Notes: a model not told the origin generated them from the letters alone. Shown: positions 1 through 7,963, counted from the first letter of the stretch. The stretch: DNA of 13,860 nucleotides from Proteobacteria bacterium UBA6908 (GCA_002451085.1 DKBE01000081.1:1-13860), one strand, 5' to 3'. Numbers and translations: made by a program.

Positions 1-1914
1 ACCGATGGCTTGTTGCCAGCGATGGAGGCGGTCTTCAACAAGCTGGACCAACCACTGCCCCTTGGCTACTGCAATGTGGGTTCGGTGCTGGAGCTTGGCT
101 CGAGTGTGGCCGGTTTTGCCAAGGGCGACCGGCTCGTATCGAACGGCAAGCACGCCGAGGTAGTAAGCGTTCCGGCCAACCTCTGCGCCAGGATTCCCGA
201 TAGCGTCTCCGACGATGAAGCCGCATTCACGGTAATCGGGGCGATCGGCTTGCAGGGAATTCGTCTGGTTCAGCCGACACTCGGTGAGGCGGTGGTGGTG
301 ACGGGGTTGGGTCTTATTGGCCTGGTGACCGTGCAATTGCTGCGTGCCCATGGTTGTCGGGTGCTGGGTATCGATGTTGATCCGGAAAGACTCGCCATGG
401 CCAGGCGCTTCGGCGCGGAGACGGTGAATCTTGCCGCGGATGAGGATCCAGTGACGGCGGCCACAACATTCTCGCGCGGGCGCGGGATTGATGCGGTCAT
501 CATCACCGCCTCGACCCGGAGCAACGAACCGGTACACCAGGCCGCGCAGATGTGTCGCAAGCGCGGCCGTATCGTGCTCGTGGGGGTGACTGGCCTGGAG
601 CTTTCCCGAGCAGACTTCTTTGAGAAAGAGTTGACCTTCCAGGTGTCATGTTCCTACGGTCCGGGACGGTATGACCCGAGCTATGAAGAGAAAGGCAATG
701 ATTACCCGGTAGGGTTTGTCCGCTGGACTGAGCAGCGCAATTTCGAGGCGGTGCTGGACATGATGTCGGACGGGCGGCTGGACATGAAGCCGTTGATATC
801 GCACCGCTTCACTATTGATGAGGCTGAGAAAGCGTACGAGGTTGTGGGTGGATCAGAACCATCGTTGGGAATCTTGCTTGCCTATCCTGGGAATGAGATC
901 ACGGCTGAATCACGAACCGTAATGTTGTCTCCTCGTGCACGGTCATCTTCCAGTGCACGTGAGCGTGAAGCCGTCTCGGTCAGTTTCATTGGCGCCGGCA
1001 ACTATGCGACCGCGGTGTTGATCCCGGCATTCAGGGAGGCCGGTGTCCGGCTGCGAAGCGTTGCATCCAGCGCCGGCGTAAGCGGAGTTCATGCCGGCCG
1101 GAAATTCGGTTTTGAGGAAACGACCACCGATATCGATCGGTTGTTGGCCGATCCAGATTCCGAGGCTGTCGTGATCACCACGCGGCACGACAGCCATGCG
1201 CAGTACGTGCTTCAGGCCATGAATTCGGGCAAACATGTTTTTGTGGAAAAACCGTTATGCTTGACCCTCACTGAGCTCGCGCAAATCCAGGAGAAGCACG
1301 ACACACTCAGTGTCCAGAACTCGACACCGCCAATGGTAATGGTGGGATTTAACCGACGATTTGCCCCCCAAATACAGAAGATAAAGGCGTTGTTGGCCAC
1401 AGTTTCGGGTCCCAAGGCGTTTGTCATGACTGTAAATGCCGGGTCCATCCCGGCGGCGCACTGGACACAGGATAGCGATATCGGCGGTGGGCGAGTGATT
1501 GGCGAGGCCTGTCACTTCATCGACCTGCTTCGCTTCCTGGCGGCAGCGCCGATCACCGGTTGGCACAAAGCAGTGATGGATACCACTACAGCCGACACAC
1601 TGAGCATTCAGTTAACCTTTGCGGACGGTTCAGTGGGAACGGTGAATTATTTTTCCAATGGCAGCAAAGCCTATCCGAAAGAACGGCTGGAGGTTTTTAC
1701 CGGGGGGAGAGTGTTGCAGCTGGATAACTTTCGCAAACTGTCCGGCTTCGGTTGGCCGAACTTCAGAAAAATGAACCTGTGGCGACAGAACAAAGGGCAA
1801 CAAGCCTGCGCGGCCGCGTTTATTCAGGCGATTCGCATGGGTGGCGTGGCACCAATTCCACTGGACGAAGTGCTTGAGGTGAGCCGCGTATCGATCGAAG
1901 TGGCCGAGGCATAA
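1..1914 (+). CDS. Two-domain oxidoreductase (alcohol dehydrogenase + Gfo/Idh/MocA), 5'-truncated
   Basis: The reading frame is open from base 1, so the true start lies upstream; 637 codons are visible. The first part (to about base 900) is the C-terminal portion of a zinc-type medium-chain dehydrogenase, with a Rossmann glycine motif GLGLIG at 304-321 and the following Asp of IDVD. Its N-terminal GroES-like half with the zinc ligands is outside the window. A Ser/Arg-rich linker (about 910-970) leads into a Gfo/Idh/MocA domain: nucleotide-binding FIGAGNYA at 985, the EKP motif with the usual catalytic Lys at 1249, GFNRRFAP, and GEACHFIDLL carrying the expected catalytic His. Family knowledge: such fusions occur in polysaccharide loci and probably oxidise or reduce a nucleotide sugar, but the substrate is unknown. 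The gene ends 11 bases before the epimerase, implying co-transcription. The domain calls are strong; the exact reaction is not. Confidence 0.9.
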   Translation, partial: TDGLLPAMEAVFNKLDQPLPLGYCNVGSVLELGSSVAGFAKGDRLVSNGKHAEVVSVPANLCARIPDSVSDDEAAFTVIGAIGLQGIRLVQPTLGEAVVVTGLGLIGLVTVQLLRAHGCRVLGIDVDPERLAMARRFGAETVNLAADEDPVTAATTFSRGRGIDAVIITASTRSNEPVHQAAQMCRKRGRIVLVGVTGLELSRADFFEKELTFQVSCSYGPGRYDPSYEEKGNDYPVGFVRWTEQRNFEAVLDMMSDGRLDMKPLISHRFTIDEAEKAYEVVGGSEPSLGILLAYPGNEITAESRTVMLSPRARSSSSAREREAVSVSFIGAGNYATAVLIPAFREAGVRLRSVASSAGVSGVHAGRKFGFEETTTDIDRLLADPDSEAVVITTRHDSHAQYVLQAMNSGKHVFVEKPLCLTLTELAQIQEKHDTLSVQNSTPPMVMVGFNRRFAPQIQKIKALLATVSGPKAFVMTVNAGSIPAAHWTQDSDIGGGRVIGEACHFIDLLRFLAAAPITGWHKAVMDTTTADTLSIQLTFADGSVGTVNYFSNGSKAYPKERLEVFTGGRVLQLDNFRKLSGFGWPNFRKMNLWRQNKGQQACAAAFIQAIRMGGVAPIPLDEVLEVSRVSIEVAEA

Positions 1915-1925
1915 ACGGTACACAC

Positions 1926-3026
1926 GTGTTGATCGATATCATCGCCGGGGCACGGCCCAATTTCATGAAGATCGCACCGATCATCCGGGCCCTGGAGGCG
2001 AAACGGGTGGCGGGCGGTACATTGCGCTATCGTTTGGTTCACACCGGCCAGCACTACGACGCCCGCATGTCGGGCGATTTTCTTTCCCAGCTGGGGATAC
2101 CCGAGCCGCACGTCAATCTCGAGGTCGGCTCAGGCACACAGGCCGAGCAAACAGCCGCCATGATGGTGCGCTATGAGCAACTGCTGCTGCAACAACGCTG
2201 CGAGCTGTGTCTGGTGGTCGGGGATGTGACGTCTACCATGGCCTGCGCCATCACAGCGCAAAAAATGTCCGTACCGGTGGCTCATGTGGAAGGCGGTATC
2301 CGTTCGGGCGATTGGGCCATGCCGGAGGAGATCAATCGCATGGTGACCGATGCCATCACCAACTGGTTTTTCACAACCAGTGAAACAGCCAACGCCAACC
2401 TTCGGCGCGCCGGGGTGGCGGATGAGCGGATTTTCTTTGTAGGTAACACCATGATCGATACCTTGCTGACAAATCTCAACCGGCTTCAGCCGCCGGCCTT
2501 CTGGGATGAGCAGGGTCTGAAGCCGGACGGTTATTTTGTAGTGACCTTGCACAGACCTGCCAACGTGGACGGGTTTGCACAGCTTGAAAGCATGATTACG
2601 GCAATTGGTGAGAGCTGTCGGGGGTTACCGGTGGTGTTCCCGGTGCACCCGCGCACGGCCAGGTCCCTGCGGGAGCTCAGGAATTTGCCTTCGAACTTGC
2701 GGTTGGTGGAGCCACAGCCCTATTTGGAGTTCAATTATTTAGTGAAGCATGCCAAGGCTGTGATTACAGACTCCGGCGGCATAACGGAGGAAGCAACAGT
2801 GTTGGGCGTGCCTTGCATGACATTACGGGATACAACCGAGAGACCCGAGACAGTCGAGATTGGCACCAACGAGCTGGTTGGTACCAATCCGGCAAGCCTG
2901 AAACCGGCACTGGACAGGCTTTTTGCAGGACATTGGAAATCAGGGGGTATTCCACCCATGTGGGACGGGAAGGCGGGGGAGCGCATTGTGGAGTGTTTGG
3001 GCCACATTCTTTGTAGCGACCGGTAA
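1926..3026 (+). CDS. wecB: UDP-N-acetylglucosamine 2-epimerase (non-hydrolysing, WecB type)
   Basis: A 366-residue cytosolic enzyme expected to interconvert UDP-GlcNAc and UDP-ManNAc, supplying an aminosugar for polysaccharide synthesis. The N-terminus carries the family signature with ARPNFMKIAPI and HTGQHYD. GDVTST has Asp100, HVEGGIRSGD has Glu122, PEEINR has Glu134/135, and VTLHRPANVD has His209; these match the Asp, Glu, Glu and His implicated in catalysis in WecB. The C-terminal UDP site is seen as ITDSGGITEEA and RDTTERPET. Length is normal for the family (about 360-380). The start is GTG at 1926, because it places the first beta strand directly at the N-terminus; no clear Shine-Dalgarno precedes it, so coupling to the upstream gene is likely. 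The stop overlaps the next start by one base (TAATG). Hydrolysing relatives exist, but the neighbours favour the biosynthetic epimerase. Confidence 0.93.
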   Translation: MLIDIIAGARPNFMKIAPIIRALEAKRVAGGTLRYRLVHTGQHYDARMSGDFLSQLGIPEPHVNLEVGSGTQAEQTAAMMVRYEQLLLQQRCELCLVVGDVTSTMACAITAQKMSVPVAHVEGGIRSGDWAMPEEINRMVTDAITNWFFTTSETANANLRRAGVADERIFFVGNTMIDTLLTNLNRLQPPAFWDEQGLKPDGYFVVTLHRPANVDGFAQLESMITAIGESCRGLPVVFPVHPRTARSLRELRNLPSNLRLVEPQPYLEFNYLVKHAKAVITDSGGITEEATVLGVPCMTLRDTTERPETVEIGTNELVGTNPASLKPALDRLFAGHWKSGGIPPMWDGKAGERIVECLGHILCSDR

Positions 3027-4702
3027 TGAAGCCAGGACTCCTGACCTGGTTTCATACGGTGCGCTATCTGCGCCCGGTGCAGATTTATGGCCGTGTCTGG
3101 TTCAGGTTATATCGCCCATCGGCAGACCTATCTCCCGCCGCTCCGGTTCGCCCAATTCACGGTTCGTGGGTCGCCGTGGAGCATCGCCAACAATCCCTGC
3201 TTCGTCCTTGGGTTTTTCGATTCTTAAACGAAGAGCACTCGCTGGATAGCCAGAACGATTGGGACAGGCAGAACATAGGCAAGTTGTGGCGTTACAATCT
3301 GCATTACTTCGATGACCTGAATGCCGAAGGCACAGCGACGCGAACTGATTGGCATCGGAATCTGATTCAACGCTGGGTGTCCGAAAATCCGCCTGGCCAG
3401 GGTACGGGCTGGGAACCGTACCCGACTTCTCTGCGCATCGTAAACTGGATCAAGTGGGCCCTGAGAGGCAACTCGCTTGAGCCTGAATGGCTGCACAGTC
3501 TGACAGCACAAGTGCGCTGGCTCACGAAGCGCCTGGAATCGCATTTGCTCGGGAATCACCTCTTTGCCAATGCCAAGGCCCTGGTCTCTGCCGGATTCTA
3601 CTTCAAAGGTCATGAAGCGGCAGATTGGCTGGAGCGAGGGTTGTCGATTTTGGCTCGGGAATTCCCTGAACAAATACTCTCAGACGGAGGACATTTCGAA
3701 AGAAGTCCGATGTATCACGCGCTGGCAACAGAAGACGTGCTGGACTTGATCAACCTGGCGAATACCTATCAATTGGTGTTGCCCGATCGTTGGCGAGGTT
3801 TTGTAGATACATGGAAGGAGTCGGCATGCCGCATGCAGAGATGGCTGGAGGCAATGAGCCACCCAGATGGAGAGATTTCATTTTTTAATGATGCGGCGAT
3901 TGGCATCGCAATGAAGCCAGCCCGGTTAAAGCGATATTTATTGAACTTGACCGGAAACGATGCAGCAAAAGAAGCGAATAGCGAGAGACCAACCAACGGT
4001 CAGCTGCAGATGCTGCACTTACAAGAGAGTGGGTATGTTCGCGTGAATGACGCGGTTTCGACACTGCTTATCGATGCCGCCCCTGTCGGCCCGGATTATC
4101 TGCCCGGGCATGCACATGCCGATACATTGTCGTTTGAATTGTCTGTCTTTGGGCAGCGGGTCATCGTCAACGGTGGCACGTCGAGGTACGGATTGGGTGA
4201 AGAGCGTGAAGCAGAACGCGGAACACCTGCCCACAGCACGGTCACCATCGATGGACAAAATTCATCCGAAGTGTGGGCAGGATTCAGGGTCGCACGACGC
4301 GCGAAACCACAAGACCTGTCAATTCTTCGCGAGCACGATGGCGTGCGAATCAGTTGTGCGCACGATGGATATTGTCGGTTGCCCGGACGTCCCGTTCATC
4401 GCCGGACATGGGCATCCCGGCCGGGCTCGCTAAGCGTTGAAGACAGCATCGAGGGCCATTACACATCTGCTGTGGCCCGTTTCCATCTGCACCCGGAGGT
4501 CATTTGTGAAATGTCCGAGGAAGATGGTGTCGGATATCTTAAGTTCCCGGCGGGAAACAGCATTCGTTGGCAGGCGAAGGGGGGAAAGGCCAAGATTGAA
4601 GCCAGCCAATATTGTCCGGAGTTCGGCCGATGTCTGCCGACCCAGTGCATCAGCGTGATGATGAACGGAGAAACCAAAATGCACTTTGAGCTGTTCTGGT
4701 AG
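3026..4702 (+). CDS. Heparinase II/III-family polysaccharide lyase
   Basis: A 558-residue protein with the layout of the heparinase II/III family: an N-terminal alpha-helical toroid (roughly residues 70-320) and a C-terminal beta-sandwich (roughly 330-558). Family landmarks are GNHLFAN at 176-182, SPMYH with the likely catalytic Tyr230, GHAHAD with His362 and His364, and NGGTSRYG. Characterised relatives cleave acidic glycans by beta-elimination. No signal peptide is evident: the N-terminus (MKPGLLTWFHTVRYLRP) is the typical one for family members found in polysaccharide loci and is only weakly hydrophobic. Location, cytosolic or exported by another route, is therefore open. The ATG start overlaps the epimerase stop by one base and has no clear ribosome site, suggesting translational coupling. 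Inference: it trims or clears the polymer made by this locus, like lyases in alginate-type clusters. Several stretches are AT-richer than the biotin and cox genes. Confidence 0.88.
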   Translation: MKPGLLTWFHTVRYLRPVQIYGRVWFRLYRPSADLSPAAPVRPIHGSWVAVEHRQQSLLRPWVFRFLNEEHSLDSQNDWDRQNIGKLWRYNLHYFDDLNAEGTATRTDWHRNLIQRWVSENPPGQGTGWEPYPTSLRIVNWIKWALRGNSLEPEWLHSLTAQVRWLTKRLESHLLGNHLFANAKALVSAGFYFKGHEAADWLERGLSILAREFPEQILSDGGHFERSPMYHALATEDVLDLINLANTYQLVLPDRWRGFVDTWKESACRMQRWLEAMSHPDGEISFFNDAAIGIAMKPARLKRYLLNLTGNDAAKEANSERPTNGQLQMLHLQESGYVRVNDAVSTLLIDAAPVGPDYLPGHAHADTLSFELSVFGQRVIVNGGTSRYGLGEEREAERGTPAHSTVTIDGQNSSEVWAGFRVARRAKPQDLSILREHDGVRISCAHDGYCRLPGRPVHRRTWASRPGSLSVEDSIEGHYTSAVARFHLHPEVICEMSEEDGVGYLKFPAGNSIRWQAKGGKAKIEASQYCPEFGRCLPTQCISVMMNGETKMHFELFW

Positions 4703-4714
4703 CGTTCCTTCACT

Positions 4715-5947
4715 ATGCACATCCTGTTCCTGACGGACAATTTCCCGCCCGAGACCAATGCGCCTGCATCGCGTACTTACGAGCATGCCAAACGCTGGGT
4801 CGCCGCCGGGCACCGGGTGACTGTTGTCACCGGGGCGCCGAATTTCCCTAGCGGGAAGTTGCATGCGGGTTATCGCAACGCATTCTGGAAACGTGAAGTG
4901 CTGGATGGCATCGACGTCGTCCGGGTATGGACGTACATCACGGCCAATGTCGGTTTCCTGAGACGTACCCTTGATTACATCAGTTTCATGATGGCAGCCA
5001 TCCTGGCGAGTCCGTTTCTGCCCCGACCGGATGTGATCGTTGCCACCTCGCCCCAGTTCTTCACACCATGCGCCGCATGGGTGGTGTCAAAACTGCGTCG
5101 CCGACCTTTCGTATTCGAACTGCGTGATCTCTGGCCGGATTCGATTATTGCAGTGGGCGCCATGCAGGAGACATGGGTGATTGGCTGGCTGCGCAAGCTG
5201 GAATATTTCCTGTACCGGCGCGCTGCACGCATCGTCAGCGTGTCCCCGTCATTCAAACGAATTCTGATAACGAATGGCATTGATCCGGAAAAAATCGCCG
5301 TTGTGCCGAACGGTGTCGAACTCACTGTGTATCAACCCGGTCCAAAGCCTGAAACCCTGGCAAAACGTTTGAACGTAGAAGGTAAATTTGTCGCGGCGTA
5401 TGTCGGAACCGTCGGGATGGCACATGGTATCGGCACATTGCTCAATGCTGCGAAGGGTCTTTTGCACCGCCAGGACATCGTTTTTGTTGTCGTCGGCACG
5501 GGTGCCGAAGCGGCTGATTTGGCCGATAAGTCTCGCCGCGATGGTCTGACCAACGTCATCTTCGTCGGCGCCGTCAGCAAAGCCGAAGTTCGTGAGTATT
5601 GGAGATTGTGCGATGTGGCGCTGGTGTTGTTGCGGGACGCACCGTTATTTCGACATGTCATCCCTTCGAAAATCTTTGAGGCCATGGGAATGGCGCGACC
5701 GATTTTGCTCGGTGTAAAAGGCGAAAGTGAGCGAATCATACTGGAATCCGGAGCAGGCATAACCATTCCCCCAGAAGACGCTCCCGCATTGGCGCTGGCG
5801 GTTGGCGAATTGGCGGGGAACCGGGATCGCTGTATCGGGATGGGCACCAAAGGTCGACAGTATGTGGAACAACGTTTCAGCCGTGAGCAGCTGGCCACCC
5901 AAATGCTTGGCGAACTGGCTCGGGCAGCCGGAACCTCCAATGGCTGA
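4715..5947 (+). CDS. Family-4 glycosyltransferase, WbuB-like
   Basis: A 410-residue GT-B fold enzyme. The N-terminal domain opens with MHILFLTDNFPPE and an acceptor-side region NFPSGKLHAGYRN typical of WbuB-type transferases. FELRDLWPDSI lies near residue 130. The interdomain region includes VVPNGVE, and the C-terminal nucleotide-sugar domain has VGTVGMAHG, FVGAVSKAEV and IPSKIFEAMGMARPIL with the acidic donor-binding pattern of family GT4. It probably acts at the inner membrane face, adding a sugar (often an N-acetylated deoxyaminosugar in WbuB proteins) to an undecaprenyl-diphosphate-linked acceptor. Donor and linkage cannot be read from sequence. The ATG lies 12 bases after the lyase stop without a good Shine-Dalgarno. 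A 188-base gap separates it from the next gene, so it may be the last gene of its transcript. Confidence 0.9.
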   Translation: MHILFLTDNFPPETNAPASRTYEHAKRWVAAGHRVTVVTGAPNFPSGKLHAGYRNAFWKREVLDGIDVVRVWTYITANVGFLRRTLDYISFMMAAILASPFLPRPDVIVATSPQFFTPCAAWVVSKLRRRPFVFELRDLWPDSIIAVGAMQETWVIGWLRKLEYFLYRRAARIVSVSPSFKRILITNGIDPEKIAVVPNGVELTVYQPGPKPETLAKRLNVEGKFVAAYVGTVGMAHGIGTLLNAAKGLLHRQDIVFVVVGTGAEAADLADKSRRDGLTNVIFVGAVSKAEVREYWRLCDVALVLLRDAPLFRHVIPSKIFEAMGMARPILLGVKGESERIILESGAGITIPPEDAPALALAVGELAGNRDRCIGMGTKGRQYVEQRFSREQLATQMLGELARAAGTSNG

Positions 5948-6040
5948 GATACTGCAGAAAGGGCGGACATCCCCGACTATACTCCCAATCATGGGACAGG
6001 CCGTTTTCTGACTTGCCGAAGAACACCCGTTGCCAGCAGT

Positions 6041-6094
6041 CGCGGCCTGATCTTGCGCCATGTGCTTTTTGTTGATCAGGGCAGTCAGGCCGCG
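6041..6094 (+). repeat. 10-bp inverted repeat with a competing internal pairing, upstream of WecA-like gene
   Basis: CGCGGCCTGA (6041-6050) and TCAGGCCGCG (6085-6094) are perfect reverse complements separated by 34 bases. Inside the same stretch CCTGATC (6046-6052) also pairs perfectly with GATCAGG (6074-6080). Both pairings use 6046-6050, so the two hairpins exclude each other. The element lies in the 188-base gap (5948-6135), 41 bases before the next gene, and no open frame of note explains it. A smaller dyad TCCCA-ATCA-TGGGA (5983-5996) lies just after the glycosyltransferase and has no T-tract. Seen directly: the repeats. Inference: an RNA switch, attenuator or protein-binding site controlling the WecA-like gene. 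Confidence 0.6.
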
Positions 6095-6135
6095 GGCTTC
6101 TCCCAAGACAATCGTTGAGCGTCGGGTATTCTTAG

Positions 6136-7191
6136 GTGGATAAACACATCTTTCTTTTTCTTACCGCGTTTCTGTCTACGGTCGTGTTGATCCGGCTGTT
6201 CCGCCGGATGGCTTCGCATATTTCGCTCATTGATGTCCCGGCCGGCCGCAAGAGTCATGAAGGCACGGTACCGCTGGTGGGGGGAATTGCCATCATTGCG
6301 GCATTTCTGTTCACGGCATTTCTAACGCGGCTTCCATTGACGGGTTTCAACAGCCTGTTTTCCGGTTTGTTGCTTCTGGTTGTGATCGGTTTGCTCGATG
6401 ATTTGCACGATCTGAGTGCGCGCAGTCGATTTTTCGCGCAGATCATGGCATCACTGGTGATGGCCTCATGGGGTGGCGTGATGGTTAATGATCTCGGGGC
6501 GTTGCTGGGAAGCGAGATTGTACGACTCAACAACTGGGCTATACCCTTCACGGTCATTGGCGTCATTGGCGTGATCAACGCCATGAACATGATTGATGGC
6601 GTGGATGGTCTGGCCGGCGGCATCACTCTGATCGCGTTGGTGCTATTCGGTTTTGTCGCACAGTCTTCCGGTTTGATTGTTCATGCCACATTGCTGTTTA
6701 CTCTGGCGGCCGCTGTTTTGGGGTTTCTCGTTTTCAATTTCCGTGCACCGTGGATGAATCAGGCTTTGGTGTTTATGGGCGATGCCGGCAGCATGACGCT
6801 CGGATTTGCCCTGGCCTGGTTTGCCGTCGACCTGACCAGCGCGGATCGACTGGCGCTTGCCCCGATTACGACGGTTTGGGTTCTGGCAGTCCCATTATTG
6901 GACATGGCCAGTGTCATGCTGCGACGTGTTGAAAGAGGGATGAGTCCGTTTACTGGCGATGCCCAGCATCTGCATCATCTGCTGCTGCGTAGCGGATTCT
7001 CAACCTCCAGGACCGTGACGATAATACTTTCAGCAAGCCTGTTGTGTGGAGTAATCGGCTTGACTGCCTTGTACTACGCCGTGCCAGAGAGCGTCATGTT
7101 TTATGCGTTTCTGTTTCTATTGCTGATCTACCACGTGGTCATGCGGCGAGTGTGGGGAAGCACGGACCAAGTTAAGCCGCAGCCGGAATAA
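6136..7191 (+). CDS. Polyprenyl-phosphate GlcNAc-1-phosphate transferase family (WecA/MraY type)
   Basis: A 351-residue polytopic inner-membrane protein, mostly hydrophobic helices, of the WecA/MraY/Rfe superfamily. It should transfer a sugar 1-phosphate from a UDP-sugar to undecaprenyl phosphate, the first step of a lipid-linked repeat unit. Signature motifs are in the usual order: DVPAGRKSHEG and PLVGG near the N-terminus, DDLHD at 88-92, NAMNMIDGVDGLAGG with Asn148, Asn151 and Asp154, FMGDAGS with Asp216, and HLHH at 278-281. Sugar choice (GlcNAc, or FucNAc/QuiNAc as in WbpL) cannot be settled. The GTG start directly follows an in-frame TAG (6133-6135), so no longer form is possible; no good Shine-Dalgarno is seen and the first ATG would remove the first membrane helix. 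It sits apart from the four upstream sugar genes but fits their pathway as the initiating enzyme. Confidence 0.9.
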   Translation: MDKHIFLFLTAFLSTVVLIRLFRRMASHISLIDVPAGRKSHEGTVPLVGGIAIIAAFLFTAFLTRLPLTGFNSLFSGLLLLVVIGLLDDLHDLSARSRFFAQIMASLVMASWGGVMVNDLGALLGSEIVRLNNWAIPFTVIGVIGVINAMNMIDGVDGLAGGITLIALVLFGFVAQSSGLIVHATLLFTLAAAVLGFLVFNFRAPWMNQALVFMGDAGSMTLGFALAWFAVDLTSADRLALAPITTVWVLAVPLLDMASVMLRRVERGMSPFTGDAQHLHHLLLRSGFSTSRTVTIILSASLLCGVIGLTALYYAVPESVMFYAFLFLLLIYHVVMRRVWGSTDQVKPQPE

Positions 7192-7202
7192 AGGAAACCA
7201 GA

Positions 7203-7227
7203 CCGCGATGCCGACACGGCATCGCGG
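7203..7227. terminator. Strong hairpin between convergent genes, candidate bidirectional terminator
   Basis: CCGCGATGCCG (7203-7213), loop ACA, CGGCATCGCGG (7217-7227): an 11-bp perfect stem with a 3-base loop. It starts 12 bases after the WecA-like stop and abuts the comF stop codon. On the minus strand the hairpin is followed by a moderately T-rich stretch (TCTGGTTTCCTTTATT), so it works best as the end of comF. On the plus strand no T-tract follows, so termination there would be weaker or Rho-assisted. Confidence 0.7.
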
Positions 7228-7944
7228 CTAGCGGCCGGAAGACGTGCGCGCAATCACCCATACCGTCACTTCCCGGGCGCCGGCCTTGAGGAGTGTCCGG
7301 GCGAGGTGATGGGCGGTTTCCCCGGTAGTCATCACATCATCGATGAGCGCCACGGACAGACCGTCATAGTCACGCCTTGCCTCAAAGGCGCGGCGCAGGT
7401 TTCGTCGCCGTTCGGGTTTTGTCAGCCGGGCTTGCGCTGCAGTGTCGCGTACACGCACCACACCATCCAGATCCATGGCCAATCCCAGTTCACGCGCGAC
7501 CGGCCGGGCGATTTCAACGGCCTGGTTAAATCCGCGATGGCGCAGTCGTGCCGGGTGCATCGGCACCGGCACAATGACATCCGGGTGGGCAGGGGCATTC
7601 GATACCGCAGTGGCCAGTGACTGCCCGAGCAATGTAGCCATGGCCAGGTCATGGTGAAACTTGAGGGCACGAATGAAGTGATCGACCGGCGGCGCATAGC
7701 GGTACAGCGCTACGGCTGAAGCAAACGCCGGCGGGTTGCGCTGACAGGCACCGCACGTTCCCTGGATGTCTGCATGCATATATGGAATAGCGCAGCGTGG
7801 ACACCCATGATCAATGACCGGGAGACTGACGCGACAACCCGGACAAAGATGCTGCCCCGGGTCTTTACAGGTCAGGCCGCAGCCCGGGCACAGGCGCGGC
7901 AGCAGCCAATCCTGTATATTGCTTAGCCAGTTGTTAATCTTCAT
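7228..7944 (-). CDS. comF: ComF-family phosphoribosyltransferase-like protein
   Basis: A 238-residue protein of the ComF/GntX family, linked in several bacteria to DNA uptake in natural competence; its biochemical role is poorly defined. The N-terminus has a double zinc-ribbon pattern with four CxxC pairs: Cys19/22, Cys34/37, Cys48/51 and Cys64/67. The C-terminal type I phosphoribosyltransferase domain shows VIVPVPMHPARLRHRGFNQA and the PRPP-binding loop VALIDDVMTTGET. I chose the ATG at 7944 because TTGGA sits 6 bases before it on the minus strand and the resulting N-terminus (MKINNW) matches short ComF N-termini. The frame also allows an ATG at 7950 and a GTG at 7974. The gene is divergent from bioFHCD, a common neighbour arrangement in gammaproteobacteria, and convergent with the polysaccharide genes. 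Confidence 0.92.
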   Translation of the reverse strand: MKINNWLSNIQDWLLPRLCPGCGLTCKDPGQHLCPGCRVSLPVIDHGCPRCAIPYMHADIQGTCGACQRNPPAFASAVALYRYAPPVDHFIRALKFHHDLAMATLLGQSLATAVSNAPAHPDVIVPVPMHPARLRHRGFNQAVEIARPVARELGLAMDLDGVVRVRDTAAQARLTKPERRRNLRRAFEARRDYDGLSVALIDDVMTTGETAHHLARTLLKAGAREVTVWVIARTSSGR

Positions 7945-7963
7945 CAACATTCCAAGTTGACAG
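7931..7963 (+). promoter_or_regulatory. Candidate BirA operator overlapping a -35 hexamer of the biotin operon
   Basis: TTGTTAATC (7931-7939), 15-base spacer, AGTTGACAG (7955-7963). Against the known BirA dyad TTGTAAACC...GGTTTACAA the halves match at 7/9 and 6/9, and the spacing is in the normal range. The right half includes a perfect TTGACA (7957-7962) directed at bioF, where a repressor site would be expected. Against the call: I find no good -10 hexamer at 16-18 bases, and the dyad overlaps the comF start codon. This is a degenerate match found by eye. Confidence 0.33.

Noticed and set aside
5332..5970. 212-codon minus-strand frame opposite the glycosyltransferase
   Set aside because: Ser/Pro/Thr-rich without motifs; the plus-strand gene is a full-length GT4 enzyme.
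5948..6135. RfaH/ops (JUMPStart) element in the polysaccharide gap
   Set aside because: The core GGCGGTAG is not present; the nearest similar string GGGCGGACA does not match.
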